Assembly (NCBI RefSeq): GCF_000769075.1
Contig: NZ_JRFC01000003.1
Location: 1-64,000 of the forward strand
Direction: 5' to 3'
DNA from: Porphyromonas sp. COT-290 OH3588
GTDB taxonomy: Bacteria; Bacteroidota; Bacteroidia; Bacteroidales; Porphyromonadaceae
DNA length: 64,000 nt
Part shown: positions 1 through 8,705 of the stretch, in pieces
Layout: each line of letters begins with the position of its first letter
Position numbering within the stretch: the first letter of the stretch is position 1
Translations under genes and position numbers: made by a program
The notes under the pieces: generated by a model
The model's input: only the letters and a program-made list of their open reading frames with translations
Databases searched by the model: none
What the model was told of the DNA's origin: nothing

Positions 1-87
1 CAGAAAGGAGTGCTTCATACGGTCGCGACGAACCTGAGTATATACTTGTAGGAAGCTCGGAGCTGGTTCGGTTGGTTTAGTTGCCAT
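1..87 (-). CDS. 5' end of an unidentified protein (partial)
   Basis: An open frame starts at an ATG whose complement is 85-87 and runs off the left edge. It gives 29 residues beginning MATKPTEPAPSF and ending with a basic stretch (VRRDRMKHSF). About 32 nt upstream is TATCTTTA, one base from the Bacteroidota -7 box TAnnTTTG, with a TTG 20 nt further upstream, so this looks like a real transcription unit. Too little is visible to assign a family, and I do not recognise the N-terminus. Confidence 0.45.
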   Translation of the reverse strand, partial: MATKPTEPAPSFLQVYTQVRRDRMKHSFL

Positions 88-403
88 GTCGATACAATGT
101 AATTACATATTAAAGATAATAATAATCAGAGATATATACAACGTTTCTAGCCGAAAAGAGGCAAAATGACGTGCAACGGTCTCAATCGGTACATAGTCGG
201 AGCTTATTGGTAAATACTTCTCTTTATTAAATTCTTAGGCCTAGCTAGTGGGTGTCTTCCGCTTATGCTTGGTTTGAGTGCTAAGATAGTATTTTTTCGC
301 CTATTTATATTTCGAGAGCAACCTTTTTCGAGTGGTTCCCTACTTGCTTGTTTCTGTGACTTGTAGAGCTGTACCCTAATGCCAAATCGCTCAATGCAAA
401 AGG

Positions 404-529
404 CGGTGTGTCATAATGCACAAACTGCTGTTTTGCTTGCGACATTCGGCTTCGATCACATACTTTAGTATGCTCCCGTCAGCCTCAGTCTTAGCGCCTT
501 ACATTTTGCGGATTCTGAGACACCTTAAA
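404..529 (-). repeat. palindromic intergenic repeat, long form (family B)
   Basis: Read on the minus strand it starts AAGGTGTCTCAGAATC and ends near TGACACACC, so its ends are imperfect inverted repeats. The middle contains a small hairpin (GCATACT/AGTATGT) inside a wider GGCT/AGCC pairing. A shortened relative lies at 28786-28870 on the plus strand and shares the first ~35 nt and the last ~20 nt. Both copies sit beside a 35-nt GGGGCTGTGTC hairpin. It may be a MITE-like or structured repeat. I see no gene between 88 and 403. Confidence 0.6.
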
Positions 530-530
530 A

Positions 531-565
531 GGGGCTGCGCCAAAATTCAATTTTGACACAGCCCC
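531..565. repeat. 35-nt hairpin repeat, terminator-like (copy 1)
   Basis: The left arm GGGGCTGCGCCAAAATT faces a right arm whose complement is GGGGCTGTGTCAAAATT, giving a near-perfect 17-bp stem with almost no loop. A same-length relative is at 28745-28779, and a related stem ends the flavodoxin gene at 19608-19639. Here it has no gene immediately upstream, so it is either a stray terminator or part of the adjacent family-B repeat. Confidence 0.6.
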
Positions 566-575
566 ATTCTTCTAC

Positions 576-924
576 TTTTTGGTTAAGGAGTGTTAAGGAT
601 TTACCAAGAATTTTCGGGAAATAAGCAGGCAGTTTATAAAGGCAGATAGAACTGTTGCACTAAGTTGAAGGGAACATTTAGTCGGATTGATGGATACACC
701 TGCACGAATAAGCTCACCAAAACAAATAAATTGAAGGAGTGAAACATCCAAAAGTATAGGATAAGTGTATCAAACCTCTCCAAACACAATCATAAAACAC
801 TGATAACAAAGATGTTACAAAAGACCGTTCTAAGGGGCTATTTCCACTCGTCTGGGAGGTAAGAGCAGAAACGTGTTCAGACGCAGCCTAGAGGCCGCTA
901 GAGGGCAAATACGCAGTCTGCCTC
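576..924 (+). repeat. 348-bp intergenic element, copy 1
   Basis: This is the first of six colinear copies. Landmarks by offset from the start: TTTTTGGTTAAG at 0; GGATTGATGGAT at 107; CTCACCAA (worn form of TCCACCAA) at 137; CCTAGAGGCCGCTAGAG near 310; GGCAAATACG at 328; GTCTGCC at the end. The central hairpin is more degraded here than in copies 2-6, but the final 80 nt are well kept. It points toward the arginine decarboxylase gene and lies upstream of that gene's candidate promoter. No shared reading frame is conserved among copies. Confidence 0.8.
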
Positions 925-1164
925 CATGCGCCCACATCTGGATCGAAGCCTCCTCCAGAGCTCTGAAGAGTGAGCTACTATCAACAGAATTCAAAAAAAA
1001 TGTTTCATAGCAATCCTAGAGCATCGCTTGGCAAAGCCCCAAAGCCTTTGCCTCACCAAGCCTGCTACACGACATATTACTGGCCTTGTATGCCCGACCA
1101 AGGAGTAATAATACAGCAACCAGAGAGACGGGAAAAGATCCACAACAGCCAGTGAATTGAACAA

Positions 1165-1199
1165 TTTGACTGCTATTCTATTAATTAGTTGTAACTTTG
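1165..1199 (+). promoter_or_regulatory. candidate promoter for pdaD
   Basis: TAACTTTG at 1192-1199 matches the Bacteroidota -7 box TAnnTTTG. A TTTG lies at 1165-1168, but the 23-nt spacer is slightly long. The start codon follows 57 nt downstream. Confidence 0.5.
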
Positions 1200-1256
1200 T
1201 AACTCGGCAGAGATGCAAACTAAGTTAAAAAATTACTCTCTAATAGGTTTTTGTAA

Positions 1257-1811
1257 ATGAGCAATTTCGTAGGGAATCTTATCCCAAACACGTTCTTCGT
1301 AACCAAGGGTAGCGGAGAATCTGACCTAGAGCTCCATGCTGGCTCTTACCACATGGCTCTCTTCGATGCTGGAATCTCTGATTTCAACATCATGGTGTAT
1401 TCATCGGTGCTACCTGCTACGGCTCGTCTAGCAACGATGGACGAAATCGACCTACCACCATTCGGTTCGGAGCTGAAGACAATCCTAGCGGTTTCTCACG
1501 GTCAGCAGGACGAATTTGTATCGGCTGGTGTGGTATACGCTTGGATGTATGCCGACGAAAACTTCGATAAGAAGGTAGGCGGACTAGTCTGTGAGGTAAG
1601 CGGTCGCTACCGCATTGAGGAGCTAGAGGCACGTCTGATCCGCGTGATCAATGACCTGCATGCTAAGACTTATTCGCAGTACTACCTCGGTGAGTTGAAC
1701 TTCGTAACCGAAGGGATCACGATTGAGAAGCGCTATGGTACAGCACTAGCAGGGCTGTGCTTCGTAGACTTCAAGCTCCCACAAGTAGAGGCTGCTTTGG
1801 AAGGTCACTAA
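1257..1811 (+). CDS. pdaD: pyruvoyl-dependent arginine decarboxylase
   Basis: Converts arginine to agmatine, the first step of one polyamine route. The 184-residue protein has the family's self-processing site: in NIMVYSSVLPATA the Ser49-Ser50 bond would be cut, leaving a pyruvoyl group on the new N-terminus of the beta chain at Ser50. Downstream it has the LPPFGSELKTILA and SAGVVYAW segments expected for this fold. The length fits the archaeal/bacterial PvlArgDC family. It stands alone: upstream is repeat copy 1 with a -7 box at 1192-1199, and downstream is a strong hairpin shared with the convergent rnhB. No agmatine-processing genes are in view. The ATG start is followed directly by the conserved N-terminus (IPNTFFVTKGSGESD), so I keep it. 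Confidence 0.9.
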   Translation: MSNFVGNLIPNTFFVTKGSGESDLELHAGSYHMALFDAGISDFNIMVYSSVLPATARLATMDEIDLPPFGSELKTILAVSHGQQDEFVSAGVVYAWMYADENFDKKVGGLVCEVSGRYRIEELEARLIRVINDLHAKTYSQYYLGELNFVTEGITIEKRYGTALAGLCFVDFKLPQVEAALEGH

Positions 1812-1845
1812 GGCTCCATCGGGGTGTAGCCCCATGTGATCTAGA

Positions 1846-1895
1846 CAATAAATTTAGGCGGCAAGTGAGAGTTCTCACTTGCCGCCTAATTTATT
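1846..1895. terminator. bidirectional hairpin terminator between pdaD and rnhB
   Basis: Arms of about 23 bp (core TTAGGCGGCAAGTGAGA) flanked by A-rich and T-rich sequence (AATAAA and TTTATT). It lies between the convergent stop codons of pdaD and rnhB, so it can serve both directions. Confidence 0.8.
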
Positions 1896-1931
1896 GGGCC
1901 ATCTTGCTTGCTCAGTAGACCTGCACCCCGT

Positions 1932-2507
1932 CTAAAGCTTAAAAGTTAGTCGATGATGTGGCGAAGGGCCATACTCGGCAATGGCTGCTCGGTGTTCCTT
2001 GGTCGGGTAACCCTTATGTTTATCCCAGCCATACTCAGGGAATAGCCTCGCAAGCCTGAGCATCTCTTGGTCACGATGTGTCTTAGCGAGGATAGAAGCT
2101 GCCGCAATGCTTGCGATCTTGCCGTCGCCCTTGACAATGCAGTGGTGCTCGATACCCTCGTAAGGCGTGAAGCGGTTACCATCAATCAGCAGACGATCGG
2201 GACGAATAGAGAGAGCCGCTACCGCTCGGTGCATCGCCAGATGCGATGCTCTGAGGATATTGATCTCATCAATTTCCTCTGCCGTACAGACCCCTACTGC
2301 CCAAGCCAAGGCCTCTCGCTCGATGATCGGACGGAGCAAATCACGCTTACGCTCGGTGAGTTGCTTGGAGTCGTGCAGGAATGGATGCTGGAAGTCTGAA
2401 GGCAAAATTACGGCTGCGGCATACACAGGACCAGCCAAACAGCCTCGGCCTGCTTCGTCACAGCCACATTCTATCAGGTCATCTTGGATATATCTAGCGA
2501 GAAGCAT
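1932..2507 (-). CDS. rnhB: ribonuclease HII
   Basis: Cleaves RNA in RNA/DNA hybrids and at single ribonucleotides in DNA, acting in the cytoplasm. The 191-residue protein has the hallmark [13 protein letters not shown] (acidic residues Asp17 and Glu18), LLIDGN (Asp109) and [16 protein letters not shown] at 127-142, followed by an Asp at 146 that fits another metal-site acid. It is the last gene of a minus-strand cluster: its start overlaps the end of bioC by 14 nt, so it is probably co-transcribed with bioF-bioG-bioC. Length and motifs are normal. Confidence 0.95.
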   Translation of the reverse strand: MLLARYIQDDLIECGCDEAGRGCLAGPVYAAAVILPSDFQHPFLHDSKQLTERKRDLLRPIIEREALAWAVGVCTAEEIDEINILRASHLAMHRAVAALSIRPDRLLIDGNRFTPYEGIEHHCIVKGDGKIASIAAASILAKTHRDQEMLRLARLFPEYGWDKHKGYPTKEHRAAIAEYGPSPHHRLTFKL

Positions 2508-3318
2508 CGTCTACTATAGGGTTGGATCGAAATGCTCGGCGAGCTACGATGTAGATCGGGTGATAGGTCAGCGGCACACCTCCCTCGGGCTGTCCGTACT
2601 GCTCGGTATAGGTATGCTCAAAGGTACGCAGTCGCTCAGCCGTCCAGACAGACGAGTGGGCAGAGGTCGCCGTAACGCCCGTACGTTTGAGATGCAGAAG
2701 CACCTCCCTCGGGGTAGAGAAAGAGAGGGGATAAACTTCGTCCATAAGCTGTAGATCCGTATAGTCCCTAAACCAGTCGGAGATCTCGGTAAGTGAATGA
2801 TAATGTAGCCCCTGCCCCGTAAGTATTTTGATCTCGATCAGATTTTCTGGGCCGAAAGTACTTAGCAGCAATATCCCACCGGGACGGAGTCGATTGTGTA
2901 GTGATCTGACGAAGGCTTCACCATCATGAAACCATTGTATCGCTGAGGCAGAGATAATCAGATCGTAGTCCGTACCCAAATCAATCTGCTCGGCATCTCC
3001 CATAATCAGCTCAGGCGTCGAGGCATAGCGTGGACGAAAATCGCCATACTCCAGCATACACGAGCCAAGATCGTTGAGTGTCCAGTGTTTTACTTCGCAG
3101 AGGTTATCGACATATTTGCTCAGCCCAGCCGTACCACAGCCTACCTCAAGCACACGATCGAAGGATTTCTGCCCGGCAGCCTCTAACAGCTTGCCAAGCC
3201 TCTGGTAGATATGTTTCTGCGCTACGGCATAGCGATCGTAAGACGCTGCCGATGCGCTAAAGCGTTTGCCGACGATTGCCTTATCAATCAGTGGTGTCGC
3301 CTTGGTGTCTACGCCCAT
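2494..3318 (-). CDS. bioC: malonyl-[ACP] O-methyltransferase BioC
   Basis: Methylates malonyl-ACP with S-adenosylmethionine, disguising it so that fatty acid synthesis can build the pimeloyl chain of biotin. The frame is open back to 3465, but I place the start at 3318 ([13 protein letters not shown]). There a GGAGGAGC ribosome site lies just upstream, the 274-aa length fits, and overlap with bioG shrinks to 10 nt. The SAM-binding segment [15 protein letters not shown] and the acidic turn near [10 protein letters not shown] are clear. It sits after bioG and bioF, its natural partners. Only these three biotin genes are in the window; bioA, bioB and bioD are not visible. Confidence 0.88.
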   Translation of the reverse strand: MGVDTKATPLIDKAIVGKRFSASAASYDRYAVAQKHIYQRLGKLLEAAGQKSFDRVLEVGCGTAGLSKYVDNLCEVKHWTLNDLGSCMLEYGDFRPRYASTPELIMGDAEQIDLGTDYDLIISASAIQWFHDGEAFVRSLHNRLRPGGILLLSTFGPENLIEIKILTGQGLHYHSLTEISDWFRDYTDLQLMDEVYPLSFSTPREVLLHLKRTGVTATSAHSSVWTAERLRTFEHTYTEQYGQPEGGVPLTYHPIYIVARRAFRSNPIVDDASR

Positions 3319-3989
3319 AGCTCCTCCCACGTTGTAGCTCCTCCTAGCAAATAGTGTGCTGCGTTTGTATCCATTCTGCTCTCCACGCCTTGTCCACGCC
3401 AGTAAGCCAGCTGATTGTCGGCAGGGATAATGCGATCTTCCTGCCCAATGAGGGCAAGTGACCATCGCAGTGCATCGGCCTTGGGAAGGGAACGCTCGGC
3501 CGAAACTTCGTGCCGATAGACCGCCTCGAGCTCTGCTTTGATTTCATCGGTGGAGCGTTTGGCCAGAGCCTCGAAGAGATGGCGGTAGGTCTTACCTCCG
3601 CACATACGGCGATTGAAGCGCACTCGGTTGGCTTCGCTCAGACCATTCATTGTCCCCTCGAAGACGGCCTGCGGAATGCCCCAAGCGTCATCGACGGGAT
3701 AGCCCGTACCGCAAATGGCTACGGCACGCTCTAGCGGCAGAGCCTCTGCAAGCCTTAGCGCAAAGCGATCAGCAGCCCACACCCCCATAGACCAAGCTAC
3801 AAGGCTAATGGCCTTATAGGCCGAGAGGTCGAAGTCGAGATCCAGCGAACGGTAGTCCCAGACGATGAGCAAATCGTAGCCCTCGGGACGAATGAGGTGC
3901 TCCACAGCCTCGGGCGTCATTGCCCAGCCATTGAAGTAGAGAATAAGCCTATCGGCAGGAGTAGGAGAGGAATATAATTGATATTGCAT
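3309..3989 (-). CDS. bioG: pimeloyl-ACP methyl ester esterase BioG
   Basis: Removes the methyl ester from pimeloyl-ACP methyl ester, ending the BioC-initiated chain extension so that BioF can use the product. The 226-residue alpha/beta hydrolase resembles the BioG (DUF452) family: LYFNGWAM near residue 17, the nucleophile elbow AWSMG with Ser67, a later acidic turn (QEDRIIPADN) and a C-terminal His in AAHYLLGG. It lies 6 nt after bioF and overlaps bioC by 10 nt, giving a tight bioF-bioG-bioC operon. BioH would be the alternative name for this activity, but the sequence pattern fits BioG better. Confidence 0.88.
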   Translation of the reverse strand: MQYQLYSSPTPADRLILYFNGWAMTPEAVEHLIRPEGYDLLIVWDYRSLDLDFDLSAYKAISLVAWSMGVWAADRFALRLAEALPLERAVAICGTGYPVDDAWGIPQAVFEGTMNGLSEANRVRFNRRMCGGKTYRHLFEALAKRSTDEIKAELEAVYRHEVSAERSLPKADALRWSLALIGQEDRIIPADNQLAYWRGQGVESRMDTNAAHYLLGGATTWEELWA

Positions 3990-3995
3990 AGGGGC

Positions 3996-5165
3996 TTATT
4001 GGTGTTGTGTAGCCACAAGTTCGGCTACCAATGGGGCGAAGTCGCGCTCGAAGTCTGCAAGGTCTATTTCCGCAGTGAGGGATAGCCTTAGACGACAGCT
4101 CCCCTCGGGGACAGTAGGCGGACGAACAGCCAAGGCATAGTAGCCCAGAGCCTGCAAACGCTCGGCGAGCTGGACGGTCTGCTGCGCCCCACCAATAACG
4201 ATCGGAATGATGTGGGTCTGGCTCGGTGTCTGTAGGCTCCACTCGCCCAATCGCTGGCGTAGATGTTCGCTTGAGGCCTTCAGCCTCTGGCGCTCGGCCG
4301 TATATCTAGGTAAAGCCTCGAAGGCAAGACGATCGTAAGCTATGGTTAGAGGCGGTAGAGCAGTGGAGAAAATCAGAGAGCGACAGCGATTGACGAGGTA
4401 ACGCTTGACTACGTCCGAGCAAATCAGATAGCCACCCATACCGGCGAGAGCCTTACCGAAGGTACCAAGTAGCAGGTCAATTTGTTGAATTGTCCCTGTC
4501 GCCTCTGCCAGCCCTAGACCAGTATCGCCAAAGACACCGATAGCATGCGCCTCGTCTACGTAGAGCATCACACTGGGATAGCGCTCTTTGAGGGCAACTA
4601 AGCCTTTTAGGTCGGCACAATCGCCGTCCATACTATACACACTCTCCACCATCACGATGATGCGCTCGGCCCCGGTGTATTTATTGAGCAGACGCTCTAG
4701 ATGAGCCAAATCATTGTGTCGAAATCTCTCGAAGCGGCAACCCGAGAGCCTAATGCCGTCAATCATACTGGCATGGACGAGGCGATCGGCTAGGATAATG
4801 GTTGAGCTATCGGCTAGGGCTGGGACGATCCCCACATTCATGTGGTAGCCACTGCCGAAAACGAGGGCAGCCTCACGGGCAAATCGCTCTGCAAGCAAAT
4901 CCTCTAGCCTCTGGTACTCCTCGTAGTTGCCCGTCATCAGGCGAGAGGAGGTACTACCAGCTCCGCCGAGGCGATGTAGCTCTGCCTCGACTTCTTGGGC
5001 TAAGTCACCCCGTGTAGCGATGCCGAGGTAGTCATTACTCGAGAGGTTGAGCATCCTCCGTCCGTCCATATATATATAGGTACCCTCTGCTCGGGTTGTC
5101 TTGAGCGAACGAAGCATATCACTCTGGGCTAGCCCCTCCAGCTCTGCTTGATATTTACGATCCAT
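3996..5165 (-). CDS. bioF: 8-amino-7-oxononanoate synthase
   Basis: PLP enzyme that condenses pimeloyl-ACP with alanine, the first step of biotin ring assembly. The 389-residue protein shows the alpha-oxoamine synthase pattern: SSNDYLG at 42-48, GGAGSTSSRLMTG (substrate loop), YVDEAHAIGVFG near 202-213 and the PLP lysine Lys238 in GTFGKALAGMGGY. It is first in the bioF-bioG-bioC-rnhB run. A TACCTTTG -7 box lies 20-30 nt upstream of the ATG in the short gap after nadD, so the biotin genes can be transcribed separately from the NAD genes. Confidence 0.95.
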   Translation of the reverse strand: MDRKYQAELEGLAQSDMLRSLKTTRAEGTYIYMDGRRMLNLSSNDYLGIATRGDLAQEVEAELHRLGGAGSTSSRLMTGNYEEYQRLEDLLAERFAREAALVFGSGYHMNVGIVPALADSSTIILADRLVHASMIDGIRLSGCRFERFRHNDLAHLERLLNKYTGAERIIVMVESVYSMDGDCADLKGLVALKERYPSVMLYVDEAHAIGVFGDTGLGLAEATGTIQQIDLLLGTFGKALAGMGGYLICSDVVKRYLVNRCRSLIFSTALPPLTIAYDRLAFEALPRYTAERQRLKASSEHLRQRLGEWSLQTPSQTHIIPIVIGGAQQTVQLAERLQALGYYALAVRPPTVPEGSCRLRLSLTAEIDLADFERDFAPLVAELVATQHQ

Positions 5166-5185
5166 GCTCTTGGTTCTTTTGCCGG

Positions 5186-5193
5186 CAAAGGTA
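5186..5193 (-). promoter_or_regulatory. -7 box of a bioF promoter
   Basis: TACCTTTG on the minus strand (consensus TAnnTTTG) lies in the 44-nt gap between nadD and bioF. No clear -33 TTG at standard spacing; the upstream part would lie inside nadD. Confidence 0.5.
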
Positions 5194-5209
5194 CGAAGAA
5201 ACCATCGCT

Positions 5210-5827
5210 CTAGGGCTTGCCTGCGCTCCGCTGTTGCAGTGCCTCGGCTACTCTACCCCATAGAGCTGGAGCACCGAGGCATTCGCGCACATCTCGATGC
5301 TCGGCGATAGCCTGCCTGATAAAGGAGGAAGAGATATCCATCTGAGGAGCATCGGCGCAGTAATGCACCTCAGCTCCCTTGCTCCAGAGTGGGAGCTCCA
5401 CCACCTCGTGCCCCGGCCTTGGGTAGACATAGAGGGCTGTACTATGCAGCAGGCGCTCGTACTGATGCCACGAAGGTAGAATAAGCAGATTGTCCGCACC
5501 GATAAGCATAGAGAACTCTGTCCTCGGGTACAGCATCCGAAGGGCACGCAGAGAGCGAATCGTATAGCGGGGCTGAGGCAAATCGACCTCTAGAGAGCAC
5601 AGCCTAAGTCCCTCTTCCTCTCGGATTGAAGCCTCGACCAAATCACGGCGCAGGGCATAGGGAAGTTGATCGGCTTGACTCTTGAGCGGATTGAGTGGAC
5701 TAAGCACTAGCCACACCTCATCGAAGCCGAGCTCCCCTTGGGCATAGCGAGCCAAAGACAAATGCCCTCGATGAATAGGATTGAACGAACCAAAATACAG
5801 GCAGACACGCCTGCTCGCACTAGTCAT
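5210..5827 (-). CDS. nadD: nicotinate-nucleotide adenylyltransferase
   Basis: Transfers AMP from ATP to nicotinate mononucleotide, giving deamido-NAD. The nucleotidyltransferase signature GSFNPIHRGHL sits at the N-terminus, and SSSFIRQAI near the C-terminus matches the ISxTxxR motif. The frame is open to 5863, but a start at 5827 (MTSASRRVCLYFGSF) gives the usual short N-terminus, 205 aa and a 7-nt gap after pncB. The longer start would overlap pncB by 29 nt. It follows pncB, the enzyme that makes its substrate. Confidence 0.92.
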   Translation of the reverse strand: MTSASRRVCLYFGSFNPIHRGHLSLARYAQGELGFDEVWLVLSPLNPLKSQADQLPYALRRDLVEASIREEEGLRLCSLEVDLPQPRYTIRSLRALRMLYPRTEFSMLIGADNLLILPSWHQYERLLHSTALYVYPRPGHEVVELPLWSKGAEVHYCADAPQMDISSSFIRQAIAEHRDVRECLGAPALWGRVAEALQQRSAGKP

Positions 5828-5834
5828 AGCACGC

Positions 5835-7028
5835 CTAAGATTGCTGCCCCTCGTCCAGCCCAAGCGTGCGCTGAGCTAGCTCGATCTCCGAGGGGATACC
5901 TGTGTGCTTACCTGCCACATCGCTTAGCTTGACGCAAGGATGCCAGCGGTCACGCTCAGTCATCTTGCACTGCCAGAGCTTCATCACGATATTCATCGGC
6001 TTGATACCATTGCCCACGTCGTTGGAGAAATTCGTACCGATACCGAAGGTCGCACCGATCTTACCTCGGCAATAGTCGGCTATCTCGATAGCTCGGTCGG
6101 TATTGAGGCCGTCCGAGAAAATGATGTACTTGATCTTGGGATCTACACGTAGCTCACGGTAGCGGGCGATCACCTTATCCGTAAACTCGAAAGCATCGCC
6201 GCTGTCGTGTCTAAGACTCGTGAAGAGCATCGCATGCTTCTTACTGAAGTTCTTCATAAACACATCGGTGGTGTAGGTATCGGTCAGCACAGCTCCGAGA
6301 TCACCGTCGTAGACATTGATCCAGTCCTCCATAGCCATATAGTTAGCCATCTTGTAGCCAAACATCGCTCCATGGAACTGAATCCACTCGTGTGGGTGAG
6401 TCCCCGAAACCTTGAGGCCCAGTTTGTGGGCAATGTGCACATTGCTCGTGCCGTAGAAGTTGTCGCCCGAGTGCTGTTTGAGTAGCTCCGTCATTCGATC
6501 CTCGACCTCGAAGCTGAAGCGGCGGCGCATGCCAAACATCGAGTAGGTAATGTTGTGCTCGGTCAGCTTCTTGGCCTTGGCAATAATCGCCTGCTCGGCG
6601 TAGTCCATATCGGGCTCTGCCCCCATACAGCGGTAGTAGAGCTCACTGACTAGTGCTAGAATAGGTGTTTCCCAGAGGGTAATGCGATAGAGCAAGCCCT
6701 CGGCGACGATACTCAGATAGCCCTCGGCATCTTGGCTGACCTGAACCTCCTCGGGACGAAAGCGAAAGCCGCTGAGAAAGTCGATGTATGTAGGTGGCAG
6801 GTAAGGCAGCTCACGGTGCAGGAATAGCTCCTCGTCTGCACTGAGGCGAAGCTCGGCCATAGCATCTAGCTCGGCTCTAAGCCGCTCGGCAAACCCCTCG
6901 GGGTAACGTGTGCGTGCTCGATCTATGAAGCGAAACTGCCCGTATGCACGAGGATAGAGTTTGCTATAAGCATAGCTCGTGGTGAACTTATATAGGTCTG
7001 TGTCCAAGACCGAACGAATAATAGCCAT
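5835..7028 (-). CDS. pncB: nicotinate phosphoribosyltransferase
   Basis: Makes nicotinate mononucleotide from nicotinic acid and PRPP in the Preiss-Handler route to NAD. The 397-residue protein begins with the family pattern SVLDTDLYKFTTSYAY. It has the conserved phosphoribosyl region with GTHPHEWIQFHGAMFGY (candidate autophosphorylated His) and later FSDGLNTDRAIEI and FGIGTNFSND. It precedes nadD by 7 nt, so the two consecutive NAD-salvage steps are coupled. The gene upstream ends 33 nt away, so it may belong to the same long minus-strand transcript; I see no TAnnTTTG box in that gap. Confidence 0.95.
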   Translation of the reverse strand: MAIIRSVLDTDLYKFTTSYAYSKLYPRAYGQFRFIDRARTRYPEGFAERLRAELDAMAELRLSADEELFLHRELPYLPPTYIDFLSGFRFRPEEVQVSQDAEGYLSIVAEGLLYRITLWETPILALVSELYYRCMGAEPDMDYAEQAIIAKAKKLTEHNITYSMFGMRRRFSFEVEDRMTELLKQHSGDNFYGTSNVHIAHKLGLKVSGTHPHEWIQFHGAMFGYKMANYMAMEDWINVYDGDLGAVLTDTYTTDVFMKNFSKKHAMLFTSLRHDSGDAFEFTDKVIARYRELRVDPKIKYIIFSDGLNTDRAIEIADYCRGKIGATFGIGTNFSNDVGNGIKPMNIVMKLWQCKMTERDRWHPCVKLSDVAGKHTGIPSEIELAQRTLGLDEGQQS

Positions 7029-7061
7029 AGTCAGATAGTTTTGAAGTGAATGATGAGCCAG

Positions 7062-8705
7062 CTAGATATGATCGTCCCAGAGTATCGTAGGCTGTTCGGC
7101 GTGCCCCTGATACCACTCGTGGAGCGCCTCTAGCCCATGAGCTGCAGTGCGTGTATTGCGCACTACGAGCCCGAGCGTATAGCCTCTGCTCTGCTGTAGC
7201 TCGACGGCTAGATGCGAGGCATCTAGTGCAGGCGTCTTGACGAGTAGACAAGCCTCTGCCGAGCTCTGCTCTAGCAGTGTAACCAGCTCCGAGGCGTTGT
7301 AGACCTTGGCGACAAGTACTCTATCGCCTGCGAGCATATAGGTCTGCTCGAGATGCTGAGCGACAGTATCGGTATAGGCATCGGCTGTGAGGCTAGTAAG
7401 CAAGACGACTCTGCGAGCCTTGCCCTCTTGGTGGCGATTGAGGTTGAGGCGCACAAAGTTCCACCTCAGGAATGGAGCTTTGGCACTTGGTAGCGGAATC
7501 AAACGATCCGCCCCTTGCCAATCCTCGGGCAGAGAACCACGCCCCAGCACTGGGCGACGCAGTAGCAGCTCCAGTAGCGTAGCCAAGATAGGAATAAGTA
7601 TGAATAGCACCACGAGCCCAAAAGTGATATAGGCCTGTGGAGATACACTCTGCTTGGGTGAGCGTATGAATGTGTCGTCTAGGATCTCGAGCATCGACTC
7701 CTCCTCTAGGATCAGAGCATTGGTCTGAGCCTCTTGGATCAGCCGATCTATCTGGGTCAGTAGCTCTGCACGACCAGACGCATTCTTGAGCCCGAGGGAT
7801 GTCGCCACTTCGTCCAGAGGGAGACGCTTCTCCCCTAGCAGTCCTTGTCTAGCCTTAGCAAGACGTGCCATATAAGTATCGAGTTCCTTACGGTAGGTCG
7901 CAAGTGCATAGCGCTCATACTCTAGCCCGATCTCACGGAAGAAGTCACGAGCGAACTCGTGCGTACAGTCCGCCATCAAGAAGAGCTCAATGAGGTTGCT
8001 ACCCATATAGCGTCTGAGCTTGCTATCATATTTCTCCTGTGCATCAATATCGCTCATGCGCTTGAGCGTTAGCTCCGTGTACTCCCCGATGGGGCGTACG
8101 AGCTTAACCTCGACAGGGCCTACTGGCGTCTGGACGACCTCGCCGTAAGGCACCGAGATTGGTTTTGCTTGCTTAATGACCTTGGTCTTGTACTTGCCCT
8201 TAATGTCTGAGATCACGACTCTATCCTTGTGCACAGCGACCTCCATCTGCCATGAGTCGAAGCCATCGAGCTCCTTGCTCAAGAAGCGCAGATCAATAGG
8301 GCAATCTGGATAGATATCCTTACCCTCGTGCCAGTAGACAACGGTATAGTTCAGGCGACTGCCCGCATTGACGACAATCTGTGTAGACTCGAAATACTTG
8401 ACTGCAATATCACGGTCATAGGGATTGACCATAGCCCACTGCGGGCGATAGCTCTGCTGCGGATCCGTCTCTAGCGCCTTGCTCACACGATAGCCTTGCC
8501 CCGGGTCGCTATACTTGATGCGGTAGGTGGTGAAGTACTCTCGTGTAGGCATAGGTGTGGTGGGTCGCCACACAAGTTTGATGGCTACGACGATGAGCAG
8601 ACTAGCCAAGATATAGATAGGGCGCTTGAGCAGCAAGCGCACAAAACTCGTCAGGAGTGAGCTGGTAAAACCACTAGAGGTCGGAGGATTGGGTGAGTTG
8701 ATCAT
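7062..8705 (-). CDS. Wzz-like membrane protein with a degenerate BY-kinase domain
   Basis: 547 residues. A membrane segment at about 28-46, a long periplasmic part (about 50-355) with helical, charged stretches near 265-345, a second membrane segment at 359-382 and a cytoplasmic tail. This is the layout of polysaccharide co-polymerases (Wzz/Wzc). The tail mimics a bacterial tyrosine kinase: FVRLNLNR near 417 resembles the FRxLRxNL segment, and RRVVLLTSLT near 431 is placed like the strand before the P-loop. However, the GEGKST P-loop is replaced by ADAYTD (441-446), so ATP binding is unlikely. It probably controls polysaccharide chain length without kinase activity. The upstream gene overlaps it by 32 nt and is probably a partner. 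Confidence 0.65.
   Translation of the reverse strand: MINSPNPPTSSGFTSSLLTSFVRLLLKRPIYILASLLIVVAIKLVWRPTTPMPTREYFTTYRIKYSDPGQGYRVSKALETDPQQSYRPQWAMVNPYDRDIAVKYFESTQIVVNAGSRLNYTVVYWHEGKDIYPDCPIDLRFLSKELDGFDSWQMEVAVHKDRVVISDIKGKYKTKVIKQAKPISVPYGEVVQTPVGPVEVKLVRPIGEYTELTLKRMSDIDAQEKYDSKLRRYMGSNLIELFLMADCTHEFARDFFREIGLEYERYALATYRKELDTYMARLAKARQGLLGEKRLPLDEVATSLGLKNASGRAELLTQIDRLIQEAQTNALILEEESMLEILDDTFIRSPKQSVSPQAYITFGLVVLFILIPILATLLELLLRRPVLGRGSLPEDWQGADRLIPLPSAKAPFLRWNFVRLNLNRHQEGKARRVVLLTSLTADAYTDTVAQHLEQTYMLAGDRVLVAKVYNASELVTLLEQSSAEACLLVKTPALDASHLAVELQQSRGYTLGLVVRNTRTAAHGLEALHEWYQGHAEQPTILWDDHI

Noticed and set aside
970-1218. short frames on both strands upstream of pdaD
   Set aside because: No conserved features; they overlap the promoter region.
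2167-2754. 195-codon plus-strand frame
   Set aside because: Antisense shadow of rnhB and bioC, both clear genes.
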